Made by a program: the position numbers and the translations under genes
The notes under the pieces: model-generated
Databases searched by the model: none
What the model was told of the DNA's origin: nothing
The model's input: the letters and a program-made list of their open reading frames with translations, nothing else
Part shown: in pieces, positions 47,581 through 55,829 of the stretch
Numbering within the stretch: the stretch's first letter is position 1
How the letters are laid out: every line of letters begins with the position of its first letter
Source: VRUE01 sp963742535
GTDB taxonomy: Bacteria > Actinomycetota > Thermoleophilia > Solirubrobacterales > 70-9
Length of the DNA stretch: 64,000 nucleotides
Direction of reading: 5' to 3'
Assembly (NCBI GenBank): GCA_963742535.1
Contig: CAVUMC010000002.1
Coordinates: 2,615,022 to 2,679,021, forward strand

Positions 47581-48911
47581 GCGGTTTGCTCGCCGCGAAT
47601 CGCGGCGAGCGCCGCGGGGGCGCCGATGGTCGGCGCCAGGGCGAGGTAACTGAGCGTGGCCGAGATTTCCCGGCGCCTTGCCCAGTCCCGAATGATGTGA
47701 TGGTGAAAGAGGGACCAGAGTGCGCCCGCCGATGCTTCGCTCACCGTAGGGCTCATCGCGGGAACGCTATCTCCGAGCAATTCCAATAGCGCGGTTACGA
47801 GGCGGCGGCGCGATCGCGCTCCTTTCGCGCCGGGCGGAAAGTCGTTGTAAAAGCACACCCTGGTGAGGAATGGATCGTTGGCAACGTGCTCACAGAGCGC
47901 GACGATCGCACGGTAGGCCCCACCGGTCGGAGTTCGCGCGGTTGACTGGGCGCGGGCGGCCTGAGCGAGGGCTTCCCCGGCGTGCTGGTCGACGGCGTTC
48001 AGGTAGCAGTCCTCGACGTCGTCGAAGTAGGCGTCGAATTTGCTGCGAGAGACGTGGGCGGCAGAGCGGATGCGTGGGGCGGTGAGCCGCGCGTAGCCCT
48101 TTTCCGCGGCCATCTCAGCAGTGGCTTTGAGGATGAGCGCGCGGTCCCCGCTCCCGCCTGGGGCCCAGGCATTGCTCGCCCGAGCCAAGGGTTCCAGCGC
48201 GGTGTTTCGCCACACGGGCTGTCGGTCGAGGTCCATGAGCGCGCCCGCGACAGGGTCGGCCAGGCTCAGGGCCCAAGTCGTCAGTTCCTCGACTTCGCTT
48301 TCCAGTTGCGCCGTCCTACCGGCGAGGATTCGCTCACGGGCGACCTGAACGACGCCACCGACTATCCCCTCGACGACCAGGGGTGGCACCGCCACGCCCG
48401 AGGGTTTCCGGGCGAACGAATCAGCCAGCAGGCCGCCGAAGTCCCACTCCGTTTTCCAGGCGCGTTCTAAGGACGTGTCGCCCGCAGCGTAGGCCTCGAC
48501 CAGGACCAGGCGTGCATCCTGCGGCTTTTGCCTGAGCCCCCGTACGAACTCTTCGAGGGCGAGCTGGGGTCGCTTGCGCCAATCTGGCTCATCCGCCTGG
48601 GCGGCGATGATGCGGCGGCTCGCCCGACGGGTAATCCGGTCGTAGGTCTGCAGATAGCAGTCCTCTTTGCTGTGAAAATGCTCGTAGAAAGCGCGGGTGG
48701 AGACTTCGGCGTAGGTGACCACGTCGCGGACCTTGAGGGCCTTGTACCCATCCCCGGCGACGATGCCGATGGTGGCGTTGTGGATGCGGGCTAACTGATG
48801 AGCCGCCACGTCTTGTGCGGCCATGCCAGGCCCAGGAGAAAGTTTGCTCAGGACGTTGGGCGTTTCCGCCGCGGGGGCTGCGCCGGCGCTTGTCTCACTC
48901 CCCATGAGCAC
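47577..48911 (-). CDS. Double-domain TetR-family transcriptional regulator
   Basis: 444 residues from the GTG at 48911; an ATG at 48905 is an alternative start two codons later. Two TetR N-terminal DNA-binding units are visible, at residues 41-90 (helix-turn-helix in VVTYAEVSTRAFYEHFHSKE) and 256-308 (IRSAAHVSRSKFDAYFDDVE). Each is followed by a helical ligand/dimer region, so the protein is a fused tandem of two TetR proteins. It converges on the PKS operon; the palindrome CTAG (47577-47580) provides the TAG stop on both strands. A regulator of the cluster or of its own promoter is likely, but the ligand is unknown. Confidence 0.88.
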   Translation of the reverse strand: MLMGSETSAGAAPAAETPNVLSKLSPGPGMAAQDVAAHQLARIHNATIGIVAGDGYKALKVRDVVTYAEVSTRAFYEHFHSKEDCYLQTYDRITRRASRRIIAAQADEPDWRKRPQLALEEFVRGLRQKPQDARLVLVEAYAAGDTSLERAWKTEWDFGGLLADSFARKPSGVAVPPLVVEGIVGGVVQVARERILAGRTAQLESEVEELTTWALSLADPVAGALMDLDRQPVWRNTALEPLARASNAWAPGGSGDRALILKATAEMAAEKGYARLTAPRIRSAAHVSRSKFDAYFDDVEDCYLNAVDQHAGEALAQAARAQSTARTPTGGAYRAIVALCEHVANDPFLTRVCFYNDFPPGAKGARSRRRLVTALLELLGDSVPAMSPTVSEASAGALWSLFHHHIIRDWARRREISATLSYLALAPTIGAPAALAAIRGEQTA

Positions 48912-48971
48912 AACTCACTGTCAGGCGGCACTGCAAGACGGACACCTTTCTCGCCAAGGGTTAAAGGAATG

Positions 48972-49000
48972 TCGTACCTAAAGCGAGACCCATTCGTACC
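48972..49000. promoter_or_regulatory. Candidate operator upstream of the TetR gene: two TCGTACC direct repeats
   Basis: TCGTACC occurs at 48972-48978 and again at 48994-49000, 22 bases apart (about two helical turns), in the 180-base gap upstream of the double TetR gene. Two sites in register would suit a protein with two DNA-binding units. There is no direct evidence of binding. Confidence 0.3.
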
Positions 49001-49048
49001 AGACAAACCTTTGGTTTTCAAACCGTGTTTTCCCGCATATTTAGGTTC

Positions 49049-49066
49049 ATCCTGTTATGTCAGGAT
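49049..49066. repeat. Perfect inverted repeat ATCCTG-N6-CAGGAT between the RTX and TetR genes
   Basis: Six-base arms at 49049-49054 and 49061-49066 lie 27 bases beyond the stop of the RTX gene and about 140 bases upstream of the TetR start. There is no T-run after it on the minus strand, so it is a poor terminator; it may be an operator. AAACC/GGTTT repeats at 49005-49024 are also present. Confidence 0.4.
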
Positions 49067-49092
49067 TGACAGTCCTAGAGGGGAATCAACAC

Positions 49093-49794
49093 TTATCGCC
49101 CGCGATTAAGGCTGATTCGCGCGGGCTCGCATTCTTCCGTGCGGCCACCTTTGGGGACGCAGTAATCCAAGCCATCTCCGCCGTAGAGCTGATCGGCGCC
49201 CGGACCACCGTAGAGGCGGTCGTTGCCGCCTTCGCCGTGGCAGCCGTCTTCGCCGGCGCCCATCATGCAGATGTCGTCGCCCGGCCCACCCCAGCAGCCG
49301 TCGCTGCCGTCACCGGTCTTGCAGAAGTCATCGCCCCCGCCACCGACGCAATCGGTGTTGACCGGGGCCGAGACGCAGACGTCATCGCCGCCTTCGCCGA
49401 TGCAGCGGTTGCGCGGCGTGCCCTGTGGGTAACAGGTGTCGGGCTCGGCGCTGCCGACGAACTTGTCGGAGCCGTCGCCCAGGTAGGCGGTGAGGGGGGT
49501 TGGCAGGGGGTCGAGCACCTCGACCTTGTCGTTGCTGGGCCCGGTGTCGACTTCGATCGCGCCGACGTGGGCTAGTGAGCAGGTGGCGGCGTTGCGACGA
49601 CGGTTGAGTTTGCAGCCTTCGGTCGCCTTGGTCATCGGGCCGGTAACCAGCAGCGAGGAGCCGCTGGCGCTGAGGCGCAGGTGCGTCCCCGATGCCGGGC
49701 CGCGGATCACGATCAGCCCCTCGGGCGTCGCCGCGCCGGCGGTGATCAGCAGTGCCAGGACCGCGAGAACGAGGCTTGCCAGGGCGCGGCGCAA
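49093..49794 (-). CDS. Secreted cysteine-rich RTX (hemolysin-type calcium-binding repeat) protein
   Basis: 233 residues with a proposed TTG start at 49794, five bases after the STAS stop, which opens a clean signal peptide (LRRALASLVLAVLALLITAGA). No ATG or GTG gives a better start, and longer versions run into the STAS gene. The mature part has a beta-rich N-terminal region with two Cys, then about eight glycine/aspartate nonapeptide-like repeats of type GGxGxDxxx (GEGGDDVC, GGGGDDFC, GGPGDDIC, GEGGNDRLYGGPGADQLYGGDG), the calcium-binding beta-roll signature. Many repeats carry a Cys just after the Asp pair. Probably an exported calcium-binding surface or matrix protein. Cotranscription with the STAS gene is likely. 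Confidence 0.72.
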   Translation of the reverse strand: MRRALASLVLAVLALLITAGAATPEGLIVIRGPASGTHLRLSASGSSLLVTGPMTKATEGCKLNRRRNAATCSLAHVGAIEVDTGPSNDKVEVLDPLPTPLTAYLGDGSDKFVGSAEPDTCYPQGTPRNRCIGEGGDDVCVSAPVNTDCVGGGGDDFCKTGDGSDGCWGGPGDDICMMGAGEDGCHGEGGNDRLYGGPGADQLYGGDGLDYCVPKGGRTEECEPARISLNRGR

Positions 49795-49798
49795 GGGC

Positions 49799-50149
49799 TC
49801 AGCCGCGCAGGCGCGCGAGCGCCTGGTCGCGGTCCGCGTGCGTCGGGATCGTCTTCTCCAAGCCGGTGATGTCGAGCACGCGCTTGACCTGTGCGCCGAC
49901 CCCGCAGAGGGCGAAGCTGCCGTTGTCCTCAAAGACCTGCCAGGTGCGTACGAGCAGGGCGATCCCGGTCGAGTCGATGAACTCGCAGCGGCGGAGGTCG
50001 ATCAGCAGCGGCGTCTGGGCAGAGTTCAGCGGTCCCTCGAGCTCTCGCTCCAGGGCGGCAGCGGTGTTCATGTCCAGCTCCCCCTCGACCGCGACGATGA
50101 ACACCCCCTCTGCCTGCTCGCTGCGAACTTTGAACGGCGCGGGGCTCAA
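49799..50149 (-). CDS. STAS-domain anti-anti-sigma factor
   Basis: 116 residues, a single STAS domain of the SpoIIAA/RsbV type. The phospho-acceptor motif FIDSTGIALL places the regulatory Ser at residue 60. These proteins release a sigma factor by binding its anti-sigma kinase when dephosphorylated. No kinase or sigma gene is adjacent, so the partner is elsewhere. It is probably in one minus-strand operon with the winged-helix and ArsR genes upstream (23-base gap) and the RTX gene downstream. Confidence 0.88.
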   Translation of the reverse strand: MSPAPFKVRSEQAEGVFIVAVEGELDMNTAAALERELEGPLNSAQTPLLIDLRRCEFIDSTGIALLVRTWQVFEDNGSFALCGVGAQVKRVLDITGLEKTIPTHADRDQALARLRG

Positions 50150-50172
50150 AACTTCGCAGCGATGCTACTGGA

Positions 50173-50454
50173 CTAGTCAGCGCCCAGTTCCTCGAAGCGG
50201 AGAGCGGCGTGGCTCGGCAGCACGAGCGCTTCGCTGCGATGTAGGAGGCCGCAGCCGGCCAGGTCGCGAACGGCCCGCTCAATCGAGTCCCGCTGGCCGA
50301 AATCCTCATGCCCGCCGAGCGCGCGGATGATGTCGGCGAGCGTCAGCGGGGTGGGGTGGAGGGCGAGGACGTAGTGGAGGACGGCGGCCTCGCAGGCCCG
50401 GTCCTCCTCGCCCGTCGTGCGGATGTCGTCCCCTGCCTCCACGATCGCTCGCAT
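50173..50454 (-). CDS. Small winged-helix-like protein, function unknown
   Basis: 93 residues, starting 10 bases after the ArsR gene stop. The central segment (LTLADIIRALGG ... RDSIERAVRDLAGCGLLHR) has the helix-helix-turn-helix pattern of a winged-helix domain, with a beta-wing-like tail (SEALVLPSHAALRFEELG). A DNA-binding partner of the preceding ArsR-type regulator is plausible. I do not recognise a named family. Confidence 0.65.
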   Translation of the reverse strand: MRAIVEAGDDIRTTGEEDRACEAAVLHYVLALHPTPLTLADIIRALGGHEDFGQRDSIERAVRDLAGCGLLHRSEALVLPSHAALRFEELGAD

Positions 50455-50464
50455 AAGGCGGCCT

Positions 50465-50800
50465 TCAGGGGCTCTCTTCCCCCCGCGGGCGACCTTTCGC
50501 GCCTCGCGGCGCCTGGTCGGACTCGAGTGCGGTCAGTGCCCAATCGGCCCTGACCGCGGGTCGGTAGAAGTGCTGGGTGGAGCCGCGGATCCGCTCGGTC
50601 CGCACCAGCTCGATCGCGCCGCATTCGGCCAGCACGCGCACGTGGTAGCTGAGCGCGCTGAGCTGCTCGCGGAGCGTTTCGGCCAGCTCGCGGGGACTGA
50701 TCTCCTCAGTCGTGTCGAGCATCTCGCGCAAGATCCGCCGCCGCATCGGATGTCCGAGGGCGCTGAAGAGGTCCAGCGCTTTTGCTTTGCCCCCTGCCAT
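50465..50800 (-). CDS. ArsR-type winged-helix transcriptional regulator
   Basis: 111 residues. The pattern FSALGHPMRRRILREML ... ISPRELAETLREQLSALSYHVRVLAECGAIELVRTERIRGSTQHFYRP is the ArsR fold: recognition helix followed by the wing. There is a single Cys and no CxC metal site, so it is more like the metal-independent ArsR branch. It heads a minus-strand run with the small winged-helix and STAS genes. An AT-rich upstream stretch (50805-50850) with two AGCAAA repeats may hold its promoter. Confidence 0.85.
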   Translation of the reverse strand: MAGGKAKALDLFSALGHPMRRRILREMLDTTEEISPRELAETLREQLSALSYHVRVLAECGAIELVRTERIRGSTQHFYRPAVRADWALTALESDQAPRGAKGRPRGEESP

Positions 50801-50868
50801 GTGGCGAGCAAATATAGAGCAAACGAAATCTATTGTCTGGCAAGGAGTTGTCGTCTATCCAGAAATGA

Positions 50869-51039
50869 TCACCCAATCGAGTGGATCAGCGCGAAGATCG
50901 CCCCCGCCGCCGTCACCGCCAGGACCACCGCGCGTTCGACCAGGCTGAGAGCATGGCTCCGCTCGCGCGCCCGCCGCATGCTTTGCATGTCGAGCAGCCC
51001 CTCGAGGCGTAACTCCTCGTCTAGATCACGTCCGCTCAT
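50869..51039 (-). CDS. Small membrane protein, unknown function
   Basis: 56 residues from the ATG at 51039; a longer form from 51057 is possible. A charged amphipathic first half (MSGRDLDEELRLEGLLDMQS, then arginine-rich) is followed by one hydrophobic segment (VERAVVLAVTAAGAIFALI) near the C-terminus, so it is probably tail-anchored. No known family recognised. Coding status is tentative, but it lies in a space otherwise without a gene. Confidence 0.45.
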   Translation of the reverse strand: MSGRDLDEELRLEGLLDMQSMRRARERSHALSLVERAVVLAVTAAGAIFALIHSIG

Positions 51040-51057
51040 CCCTCTGGGCCACCTCAT

Positions 51058-51451
51058 TCGCTCGGGCTGAATATCGCTGGCGGTACTCAGCGTTTTGCGT
51101 TACTTGCATCCCTGTTGGCCGAGGAACAGGCGGACCCAAAGAGTCCTGCGGTGGAGCGTACGAGGTGCGGCGTACCGTGTCAAATGATCCTGTGTACTAC
51201 TTACTGGTCAGTGTTATCTGACTCTTTACTGATCAGTGTTAATTGACTAGTTGTATTACTGTCACCAGTGAAAATAATTTCTCTGTGACTATTGGCGGCG
51301 GGCGCGACGTTGCGCCAGCATTGTGCGCATGGCGAGAGCGAAGTCGATCGCGAAAGCGGTGCCCCGCCCGAGCGGGCCGGTGACCAGCCAGGCTCGCGGC
51401 CGATCCAAGATCCGCCCACGCCATCCACTCATCTGTCCGCGTCCAATCCGC
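51058..51451. other. Intergenic region between the small membrane ORF and the fused spermidine-synthase-like gene
   Basis: 394 bases with no believable gene; the ORFs that cross it lack coding features. The middle (51185-51290) is AT-rich and contains a tandem palindromic repeat. The rest is unremarkable. Confidence 0.6.
51202..51249. repeat. Tandem 25-base repeat with ACTGATCAGT palindromes (candidate operator)
   Basis: Two near-identical copies (51202-51224 and 51227-51249) start with TTACTGRTCAGTGTTA and end TTGACT or CTGACT. Each holds ACTG-RT-CAGT, perfect in the second copy (51229-51238). A third looser ACTG-N4-CAGT occurs at about 51258-51269. The 25-base period and AT-rich setting are typical of a multi-site operator, upstream of the small minus-strand ORF. 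Confidence 0.6.
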
Positions 51452-52972
51452 TCATTCCTCACCGGCATATTCCAGCAAGGAGGAGTCGACCAGCCACTCG
51501 ACCGGGGCGCGATCGTCGGTGTAGACCTCGCCGCCGTTCAGGCGTGGCTTCAGGGCCGCGGCCGCATCGAGGGCGAGTGGCCGCAGCGGCGGCGCCAGCG
51601 TGGGCGCACGACGGCGTAGCCGCTCCGGTTCGATCGCCGCCTGGCTGGCCACCAGCAGCGTGTTGGTCGACTCGATTGGGTAGCGCCGCACGTCGGGGAA
51701 CGCCGCCGCCATCGTCTCCCCCAGAACTCGCTCGAGCTCGTCGCTGTCCGGTGGATGGCCGACGTTGAGGATGACGCTGCCGCCGGGCGCGAGCCGTTCG
51801 CGGGTCAGCTCGAAGAACTCGCGAGTCGCCAGGTAGAAGGGGATGTAGGGCTGACGGTAGGCGTCGACGATGATCGAGTCGTAGTCGCCTTCTGAGCGGC
51901 GCAGCCAGGGACGAGCGTCCTCGGCGTAGGTCCGCATGCGCGCGTTGCGCAGGTCGAAGAAGCGACGGCCGAGCTCGGTCAGCTCAGGGTCGATCTCGAC
52001 CGCGTCGACCACGGTCGCGGGAAAGAAGTGACCGAAGGCCCGGGCCACCGTGCCGGCGCCGTTGCCGAGGATCGCGATGCGACCCGGCGCCCGTGGGCTC
52101 GTGGCAAAGGGGAGGACGAGGTGGCCGTCCCAGTAGTTGCCGGTGAGGAAGCTGCCGGGGCGGTAGAGGGAGTGCACGGCCTGCCCCTCGTTCAGCTCCA
52201 GCACCCGCGTGCCGTCGGGGCGTTCGAGCACCCGCGCGTACTCCTGCGTCGTCTCGGCCTCGTAGAGGACGCGCCCCTCGCTCGCTCCCTTGATCGTCCC
52301 GACAGGCAGTAGGAGCGTCAGGGCCAGCAGCGCCGGCGCGATCAGAAAGCGCCGGCCCAGGCCCGTCGCGCCGACAAGCGCCAGGGCCAGGGCGAAGACG
52401 AGGAAGGTGCGTTGGGTTCCGAGCAGCGGGATCAACAACAGCGCGGCCAGCATCGTGCCGAGCAGCGAGCCCGCGGTCGAGGTGGCGTAGAGCCGCCCGA
52501 CGACCTCGCCGGAACGATCGACGTCGGCGACTGCCAGCCGTGCCGCCCAGGGGGCCGCCGCTCCGAGCAGCGTCACCGGTGCCGCGACCAGGATGAGAAC
52601 GCCGAAGAGCGAGCCGGCGAAGCCGCCGACGGAGACCTGGTCGAAGGCATCGACGGAGAAGCCGAGGAAGGGACGCGCGGCGAAGGGCACGAGCGCGATC
52701 AGCAGCGCTGCCGCGAGGACGAGCAGGCAGAGGCCCCGCATGTGGGGATGGCGGTCTGCCACCCGGCCGCCGAGCCAGTAGCCGACCGAGAGGGCGACGA
52801 GGACGACGCCGATCGTGTTGGCCCAGACCACGGTCGAGGCCCCGAAGTAAGGGGCCAGCAGGCGCGCGGCGGCGATCTCGGCGCCGAGGCTGGCGGCGCC
52901 GACGACGAACACGATCGGCACCAGCAGGCGGTTGCGCGGCGGCTCAGGCCGGTTCGCGCTCGTGCTGCTCAT
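51452..52972 (-). CDS. Fused membrane/spermidine synthase-like protein
   Basis: 506 residues from the ATG at 52972 (MSSTSANRPEPPRNRLLVP), chosen over the more upstream ATG at 53065 because the upstream segment is low-complexity and runs deep into ctaG. The N-terminal half has about seven hydrophobic segments (LLVPIVFVVGAASLGAEIA onward), as in the MFS/spermidine synthase fusions. The C-terminal half is a methyltransferase-like fold: AILGNGAGTVARAFG, the acidic VEIDPELTELGRR and YDSIIVDAY. Whether it makes polyamine is unproven; many such fusions have no known substrate. Its start overlaps the end of ctaG by 29 bases, so coupling is likely. Confidence 0.83.
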   Translation of the reverse strand: MSSTSANRPEPPRNRLLVPIVFVVGAASLGAEIAAARLLAPYFGASTVVWANTIGVVLVALSVGYWLGGRVADRHPHMRGLCLLVLAAALLIALVPFAARPFLGFSVDAFDQVSVGGFAGSLFGVLILVAAPVTLLGAAAPWAARLAVADVDRSGEVVGRLYATSTAGSLLGTMLAALLLIPLLGTQRTFLVFALALALVGATGLGRRFLIAPALLALTLLLPVGTIKGASEGRVLYEAETTQEYARVLERPDGTRVLELNEGQAVHSLYRPGSFLTGNYWDGHLVLPFATSPRAPGRIAILGNGAGTVARAFGHFFPATVVDAVEIDPELTELGRRFFDLRNARMRTYAEDARPWLRRSEGDYDSIIVDAYRQPYIPFYLATREFFELTRERLAPGGSVILNVGHPPDSDELERVLGETMAAAFPDVRRYPIESTNTLLVASQAAIEPERLRRRAPTLAPPLRPLALDAAAALKPRLNGGEVYTDDRAPVEWLVDSSLLEYAGEE

Positions 52973-53867
52973 CTGCGGAGGCGGCGACGATCCGCCGTTC
53001 GAGTAGGTCGGCGTGGCCCGCCGCGACGGCTCGCTGTGCCCGTCGCTCATCGAGGGCGTAGCCACGGGCCTCGGCCAGCTCCAGCAGGCGCTGGCGCTGG
53101 GTCCCTTCCCGCGCCACCTCGAAGAAGATCCAGGCGAGCAGGCCGAGGGCGAGGAAGGTTCCCTCGACCATCATGATCGCCCCCGCGGTGCTCTGGTCGG
53201 TCATCGGCGAGATGCCCCAGTAGTTCTCGCCTTTGGTGTAGATCGGGTAGAGCACCGTGCCCGACCACATCAGCACGTTGCCGAGGATCGCGCCGATGAA
53301 ACGCACCGCGACCACATAGCCGACCTTCCAGGCCGCGGTGAACCACTCCGGCTTCGGCAGCGGCCCAAAGATCGGCATCCACATCAGGCAGCCGAAGAAG
53401 AGGAAGCAGGTGTGCTCGAGCGCGTGCAGCGGGGCGGTGCCGTAGGCCGCGTCATACAGCGCCGGCACGTGCCAGAGGTAGAAGTTGAGCGCCCAGAGCG
53501 GCAGGGCGACGAGCGGATGGGTGAGGATCTGGAGGCGGTTGAAGAGGCGGATCGCAAGGATCGGCTGCAGCAGCGATTTGGTCAGGCCGAGGACGAGCAG
53601 CAGCGTCGCCAGGTCGCCGATCAGCAGGTGCTCGACCATGTGGGCGATGACCAGCTCCTCGGCGATGTGGCCGATCGGGCTGAAGAGCGCGATCGAGATC
53701 AACAGCAGGCCGCTGCCGAAGCAGATCTGGCGCCAGAGCGGGACCTTGCGGCCATCCCAGGCGAGGGTTCTCACCCGCGCCCAGTAGGCGACGCCGGCGA
53801 TCGTGATCGGGAAGACCTCGACCGGCGCGAAGGCGCCCGTAACGTGGGCGAGGAGAACGCTGCTCAC
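52944..53867 (-). CDS. ctaG: CtaG-type cytochrome c oxidase assembly protein
   Basis: 307 residues with about seven hydrophobic segments. Characteristic CtaG (caa3 type) features are visible: the conserved AHMVEHLLIGDLATLLLVLG, the LWHVPALYDAAY loop and HALEHTCFLFFGCLMW, all with His that could bind copper. The C-terminal tail is charged and cytoplasmic. It assists copper delivery to cytochrome c oxidase. It diverges from the GH15 gene (19 bases between the starts) and overlaps the downstream fused spermidine-synthase-like gene. Confidence 0.88.
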   Translation of the reverse strand: MSSVLLAHVTGAFAPVEVFPITIAGVAYWARVRTLAWDGRKVPLWRQICFGSGLLLISIALFSPIGHIAEELVIAHMVEHLLIGDLATLLLVLGLTKSLLQPILAIRLFNRLQILTHPLVALPLWALNFYLWHVPALYDAAYGTAPLHALEHTCFLFFGCLMWMPIFGPLPKPEWFTAAWKVGYVVAVRFIGAILGNVLMWSGTVLYPIYTKGENYWGISPMTDQSTAGAIMMVEGTFLALGLLAWIFFEVAREGTQRQRLLELAEARGYALDERRAQRAVAAGHADLLERRIVAASADEQHEREPA

Positions 53868-53886
53868 GCTGGTAGCTTGGCATTCC

Positions 53887-55785
53887 GTGAGCGCCGCCGA
53901 CCCCAGCTTTCCGCCGATCGGCGCCTATGGCTTTCTCTCCGATTGCTACACCAGCGCCCTGGTCTCCTACGACGGCTCGGTTGAGTGGCTCTGCCTGCCC
54001 CGATTCGACTCGCCGAGCGCCTTCACGGCGCTGCTCGACCGTGACGCCGGTCACTTCAAGCTCGCCCCGCGCGGCGTCGTCGTGCCGATCAGCCGTCGCT
54101 ATGAGCCCGGCACGCTGGTAATCGAGACCACCTGGGTCACCGATTCCGGTTGGCTCGTCACCCACGATCTGCTCTCGATCGCCGAGTGGGCGTCATCGGG
54201 GGACGGCTCCGGCGGCAGGCCGCAGACGGGGCACGAGTCCGACCACTCGCTGCTGCGCCTGATGACCTGCATCGACGGTGAGGTCGACATAGACATGGAG
54301 TGCCTGCCGCGCTTCGGCTACGGCGCCGAGGAAGCGAGCTGGAGCGGTGGCGAGCTGGGCGAAGCGACCGCCCGCGGCGCCGACGGCACCGAGCTGCGCC
54401 TGAGCAGCGACATGGAGCTCACCCTCGACGGTGGCGCCGCCCGCGGCACCCTGCGCCTGCGCGAGGACGAAAGCGGCTTCTGCGCGATCACCTGGGGGGA
54501 CAGCAGCGTCGGCGGACCCCGCAGCGCGCCCGAGGCGATGGAGCGGCTCGACTCGACCGAAGAGTTCTGGCGCGAGTGGCTGCGGGCCGGTGACTTCCCC
54601 GACCACCCCTGGCGCATCCACCTGCAGCGCTCGGCCCTCGTCCTCAAGGGCCTCACCTACACGCCGACCGGCGCGATCATCGCCGCCCCGACCACCTCGT
54701 TGCCCGAGACCCCCGGCGGCGAACGCAACTGGGACTACCGCTACAGCTGGATCCGCGACTCGACCTTCAGCCTCTGGGCCCTGCACACGCTTGGCTTCGA
54801 CCAGGAGGCGCGCGATTTCATGCGCTTCATCCTCAGCGTCTGCAAGGACGACCCGGACCTGCAGATCATGTACGGGATCGGCGGCGAGCGGAAGCTGACC
54901 GAGAGCACGCTCGACCACCTCGGCGGTTACGGCGGCGCCAGCCCGGTGCGGATCGGCAACGGCGCCTACGACCAGCGCCAGAACGACGTCTGGGGGGCTC
55001 TGCTCGACTCGATCTACCTCCACTTCAAGGCGTTGCGGGGCTCCGGCACGCAGGCCGACCGGCAGCTGATCCGCCACCAGGTCGAAGCGGCGATCGAGGC
55101 CTGGCCCAATCCCGACCAGGGAATCTGGGAGTCGCGCGGCGAGCCCAAGCACTACGTCTCCTCGAAGCTGATGATCTGGGTCGCGGTCGACCGCGGTGCC
55201 CGCCTTGCCCGCGAGATAGGCCTCGACGAGCTCGCCGGCGAATGGCGGCAGAAAGCGGACGAGATGAAGGCGGAGATCCTCGATCGGGGCTGCCGCGACG
55301 GCGTCTTCCGCCAGCACTATGAGACCGACGCGCTCGACGCCTCGACCCTGCTGATCCCGCTTCTGCGTTTCCTACCGGCTGACGACGAGCGTGTGCGCGC
55401 CACGGTTGAGGCGATCGCGGCGGACCTGACCCAGCACGGCCTCGTCCTCCGTTACAAGGTCGAGGAAACCGACGATGGACTCAAGGGCGAGGAGGGGACC
55501 TTCCTGATCTGCTCCTTCTGGTTGGTCTCGGCGCTCTCGGAGATCGGCGAGCGGGCGCGGGCGCGGGAACTCTGCGAGCGGCTGCTCGAGTCCTCCGGCT
55601 GGCTCGACCTCTTCGCCGAGGAGCTGGAGCCGCGCAGCGGCCGTCACCTCGGCAACTTCCCCCAGGCCTTCACCCATCTGGCCCTGATCAACGCCGTCTC
55701 CCACGTGATCGCCGACGAGCAGCGCGCCGACGGCGGCCCGACTGCGGTCTTCACCGAGATGGGCGGCGTCCGCGAGGACGCCTGA
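53887..55785 (+). CDS. Glycoside hydrolase family 15 protein (glucoamylase or trehalase type)
   Basis: 632 residues from the GTG at 53887; this start gives SAADPSFPPIGAYGFLSDCYTS, the usual GH15 N-terminus, and avoids overlap with ctaG. The N-terminal beta-sandwich region is followed by an (alpha/alpha)6 barrel. Motifs include RNWDYRYSWIRDS, the general-acid region GIWESRGEPKHYVSSK and the second catalytic Glu region EEGTFLICSFWLV. Bacterial GH15 enzymes cleave alpha-glucosides from non-reducing ends; several actinobacterial members are trehalases. No signal peptide, so it is probably cytoplasmic. Substrate cannot be decided. Confidence 0.88.
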   Translation: MSAADPSFPPIGAYGFLSDCYTSALVSYDGSVEWLCLPRFDSPSAFTALLDRDAGHFKLAPRGVVVPISRRYEPGTLVIETTWVTDSGWLVTHDLLSIAEWASSGDGSGGRPQTGHESDHSLLRLMTCIDGEVDIDMECLPRFGYGAEEASWSGGELGEATARGADGTELRLSSDMELTLDGGAARGTLRLREDESGFCAITWGDSSVGGPRSAPEAMERLDSTEEFWREWLRAGDFPDHPWRIHLQRSALVLKGLTYTPTGAIIAAPTTSLPETPGGERNWDYRYSWIRDSTFSLWALHTLGFDQEARDFMRFILSVCKDDPDLQIMYGIGGERKLTESTLDHLGGYGGASPVRIGNGAYDQRQNDVWGALLDSIYLHFKALRGSGTQADRQLIRHQVEAAIEAWPNPDQGIWESRGEPKHYVSSKLMIWVAVDRGARLAREIGLDELAGEWRQKADEMKAEILDRGCRDGVFRQHYETDALDASTLLIPLLRFLPADDERVRATVEAIAADLTQHGLVLRYKVEETDDGLKGEEGTFLICSFWLVSALSEIGERARARELCERLLESSGWLDLFAEELEPRSGRHLGNFPQAFTHLALINAVSHVIADEQRADGGPTAVFTEMGGVREDA

Positions 55786-55829
55786 CCCACGGGCGGCCGC
55801 GCGGCCGATTGCTCTAGGGTCAGTCCTGC

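Noticed and set aside
51292..51768. Plus-strand open frames crossing the 51058-51451 gap
   Set aside because: Arginine- and proline-rich translations without motifs, overlapping the well-supported minus-strand gene.
52412..53176. Plus-strand open frame of 254 codons opposite ctaG and the fused gene
   Set aside because: Highly charged shadow sequence, antisense to two good genes.
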